A DNA stretch of 8,292 nucleotides from Brevundimonas sp. (GTDB lineage Bacteria; Pseudomonadota; Alphaproteobacteria; Caulobacterales; Caulobacteraceae), in NCBI GenBank assembly GCA_031119155.1, contig JAVHYH010000150.1, forward strand, positions 1 through 8,292, in the 5' to 3' direction. This document shows positions 7,191-8,292 of the stretch, one piece after another. Below the pieces are notes generated by a model. That model had not been told where the DNA came from. It saw only the letters and a program-made list of their open reading frames with translations, and did not search any database. Every line of letters begins with the position of its first letter. Position 1 is the stretch's first letter. The position numbers and the translations under genes were made by a program.

Positions 7191-7910
7191 TTAGTCCGGC
7201 ATCTGGAAGCGCGTGGTCCAGCGGACCAGAGCGCCTTCAGCCGCACCATCGACGGTCCGCGGCGAAACCCGCGAACGACGGGCTGCTGCCAGGGCCGACT
7301 GGCCGAAGCCGGCGCCGGCGGGATCTTCCGAAACCACCGAGCAGTTCGACAGGTTGCCGTTCGATTGAACGGTGCACTGCAGGGTCACGCGACCGCTTTC
7401 GATACCGCGCGAGATGGCGCGTTCCGGGAACTCCGGCGGAGCCTGACGGGCCCAGGACGGCTGGGTGATGACCGACGGACGGGCGGGCGGAGCCGGAGGC
7501 GCCACTTGCGGCGGGGTCGGGGTGATCACCGGGGGACCCGGGTTCTCGATCCGCAGTTCCTTCGGCGTCGGCGGGGTTTCCACCGGCGGCACCGGAACGT
7601 TGGTCGGGATCACGGCCGGGACGCGCACCTGCAGCTTGGGCGGCGGGGGCTCGTTGGTCGGCGGCGGCGGCGGCGGCGGCGGGGGCGGCGGCTCCTCGAT
7701 CGGCTCGATGAGCTCCACTTCCACCGACTCGTCGGTGTACCGGATTTCCCTCAGCTTGAACTGCATGTTGACGAAGTAGATCGCCAGCAGGGTGAAGAGG
7801 AGCGAGACGACGGCCAGGCTGGCGATGAGCACCATGGGGGGAACCCCCATGAAGCCCTTCTTGCGCGGAGCGTCGTACCGGCTGCGGTGATATTCAACTG
7901 CTTCAGTCAT
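7191..7910 (-). CDS. tonB: Energy transducer TonB
   Basis: The 239-residue protein has the TonB layout. A cytoplasmic stretch of about 24 residues is followed by one membrane segment (about 25-47), then a long proline-rich periplasmic linker with eleven consecutive prolines (74-84) and more Pro-rich repeats to about 150. The C-terminal TonB domain runs from about 155 to 239 (PPEFPERAISRGIESGRVTLQC, ending WTTRFQMPD). With ExbB and ExbD it couples the proton gradient to outer-membrane TonB-dependent transporters. Two cysteines in the C-terminal domain (169, 180) could pair. The membrane segment shows no histidine, whereas E. coli TonB has an important one (His20). The ATG at 7908-7910 is 13 bp after the exbD stop with AGGAG in that gap, so the two genes form one operon, closed by the terminator at 7133-7164. 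Confidence 0.92.
   Translation of the reverse strand: MTEAVEYHRSRYDAPRKKGFMGVPPMVLIASLAVVSLLFTLLAIYFVNMQFKLREIRYTDESVEVELIEPIEEPPPPPPPPPPPTNEPPPPKLQVRVPAVIPTNVPVPPVETPPTPKELRIENPGPPVITPTPPQVAPPAPPARPSVITQPSWARQAPPEFPERAISRGIESGRVTLQCTVQSNGNLSNCSVVSEDPAGAGFGQSALAAARRSRVSPRTVDGAAEGALVRWTTRFQMPD
7659..7682. repeat. CGG trinucleotide microsatellite in tonB
   Basis: Eight uninterrupted CGG units (plus strand) encode part of the TonB polyproline run as CCG codons, followed by further G-rich sequence to 7692. Unit changes would alter linker length by one proline each without shifting the frame. Confidence 0.85.
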
Positions 7911-7920
7911 GTCTCACCGT

Positions 7921-7925
7921 CTCCT
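7921..7925 (-). promoter_or_regulatory. Ribosome binding site of tonB, overlapping the exbD stop
   Basis: AGGAG on the minus strand lies 10 nt before the tonB ATG and shares two bases with the exbD stop codon TAG (7924-7926). The arrangement suggests that tonB translation is coupled to exbD. Confidence 0.75.
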
Positions 7926-8292
7926 ACTGCAGCGACTGGTCTTCGCCGACCAGGGCCACGCTGTAGAAACCGTGATCCTGGAGCGAATTCATGACCTGCA
8001 TGAAGTCACCGTAGCGGACGTTCTGATCCCCACGAATGAAGATCCGCTCGTCCGACGGAGCCTTGTTGCCGATCTGCTGGGCCAGCACGGATCCGACCGA
8101 GGTGATGTCCACCTCTTCGTCACCGATGTAGGCCCTCCCGTCGTTCTGAACCGAAACGTAGAACGGCTTCGGCGGGTTCGGCGCAGCTTTCGCGACCGCG
8201 GCCGGCAGTTTCACTTCCACCGACACGGTGGCGAGCGGAGCCGCCACCATGAAGATGATGAGCAGAACCAGCATGATATCAACGAAAGGCGT
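7924..8292 (-). CDS. exbD: ExbD-family biopolymer transport protein (5' truncated by window)
   Basis: The frame is open to the window edge, so the start lies beyond 8292; 122 residues are visible. They begin TPFVDIMLVLLIIFMVAAP, the hallmark ExbD membrane segment with its conserved aspartate, which takes part in proton use in the ExbB-ExbD motor. A periplasmic domain follows, with VEVKLP, FYVSVQNDGRAYIGDEEV, IFIRGDQNVRYGDFMQVMNSLQDHGFYSVALV. The internal methionine six codons in is not the start, since the preceding TPFVDI is part of the family motif. TolR has a related fold, but the tonB gene directly downstream favours ExbD. An exbB gene is expected upstream, outside the window. Confidence 0.93.
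   Translation of the reverse strand, partial: TPFVDIMLVLLIIFMVAAPLATVSVEVKLPAAVAKAAPNPPKPFYVSVQNDGRAYIGDEEVDITSVGSVLAQQIGNKAPSDERIFIRGDQNVRYGDFMQVMNSLQDHGFYSVALVGEDQSLQ

Noticed and set aside
7179..7994. Open frame on the plus strand opposite tonB
   Set aside because: Its Arg/Gly-rich sequence is the complement of the proline-rich linker, with no start signal or domain.

Overview
The window is GC-rich bacterial chromosome, most likely from an alphaproteobacterium in or near Caulobacteraceae (Brevundimonas-like). This is inferred from three things: a DUF1489-family gene, a histidine tRNA without the usual encoded G-1 (a trait of many Alphaproteobacteria), and heavily G/C-ending codons. The genus is a guess; no ribosomal RNA or other decisive marker is present.

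Layout, left to right. (1) 1-1238, plus strand: the 3' part of a biotin-containing acyl-CoA carboxylase alpha subunit, probably methylcrotonyl-CoA carboxylase (leucine breakdown). (2) 1466-1762, minus strand: a small ABM-fold monooxygenase-like protein. (3) 2060-2458, plus: a DUF1489 protein, then 2520-2882, a small, probably exported protein of unknown function. (4) 2943-4784, plus: a patatin-like phospholipase with an N-terminal cyclic-nucleotide-binding-like domain. Its 3' end overlaps, tail to tail by 143 bp, a trans-aconitate 2-methyltransferase gene (tam) on the minus strand, 4642-5466. (5) 5768-5844, minus: tRNA-His(GTG). (6) 6107-6856, minus: an M48-family zinc metalloprotease lipoprotein. 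(7) 7191-8292, minus: the end of an exbD-tonB operon (energy transduction to outer-membrane TonB-dependent transporters), closed by a strong intrinsic terminator.

The genes are mostly housekeeping or metabolic. The unusual content is between them. Five intergenic gaps carry long imperfect palindromes whose arms are tandem heptamers of the type GATTGGT on one side and ACCAATC on the other, enclosing interiors of about 40 to 135 bp (1276-1463, 1905-2012, 5496-5714, 5943-6058, 6952-7123). Every gap longer than about 100 bp contains one. Two copies (1276-1463 and 5496-5714) share a homologous interior in opposite orientations: 107 aligned bases, no gap, about 80% identity by hand. Three copies share an exact 19-base edge sequence. 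A further period-7 repeat of another sequence (CTAATTC) lies just before the patatin gene. I read this as a dispersed, non-coding, hairpin-forming repeat family. No transposase is present in the window, and mobility and function are unknown.

Gene-free stretches over 300 bp: 5467-6106 holds two repeat copies and the tRNA. 6857-7190 holds the protease leader, one repeat copy and the tonB terminator.
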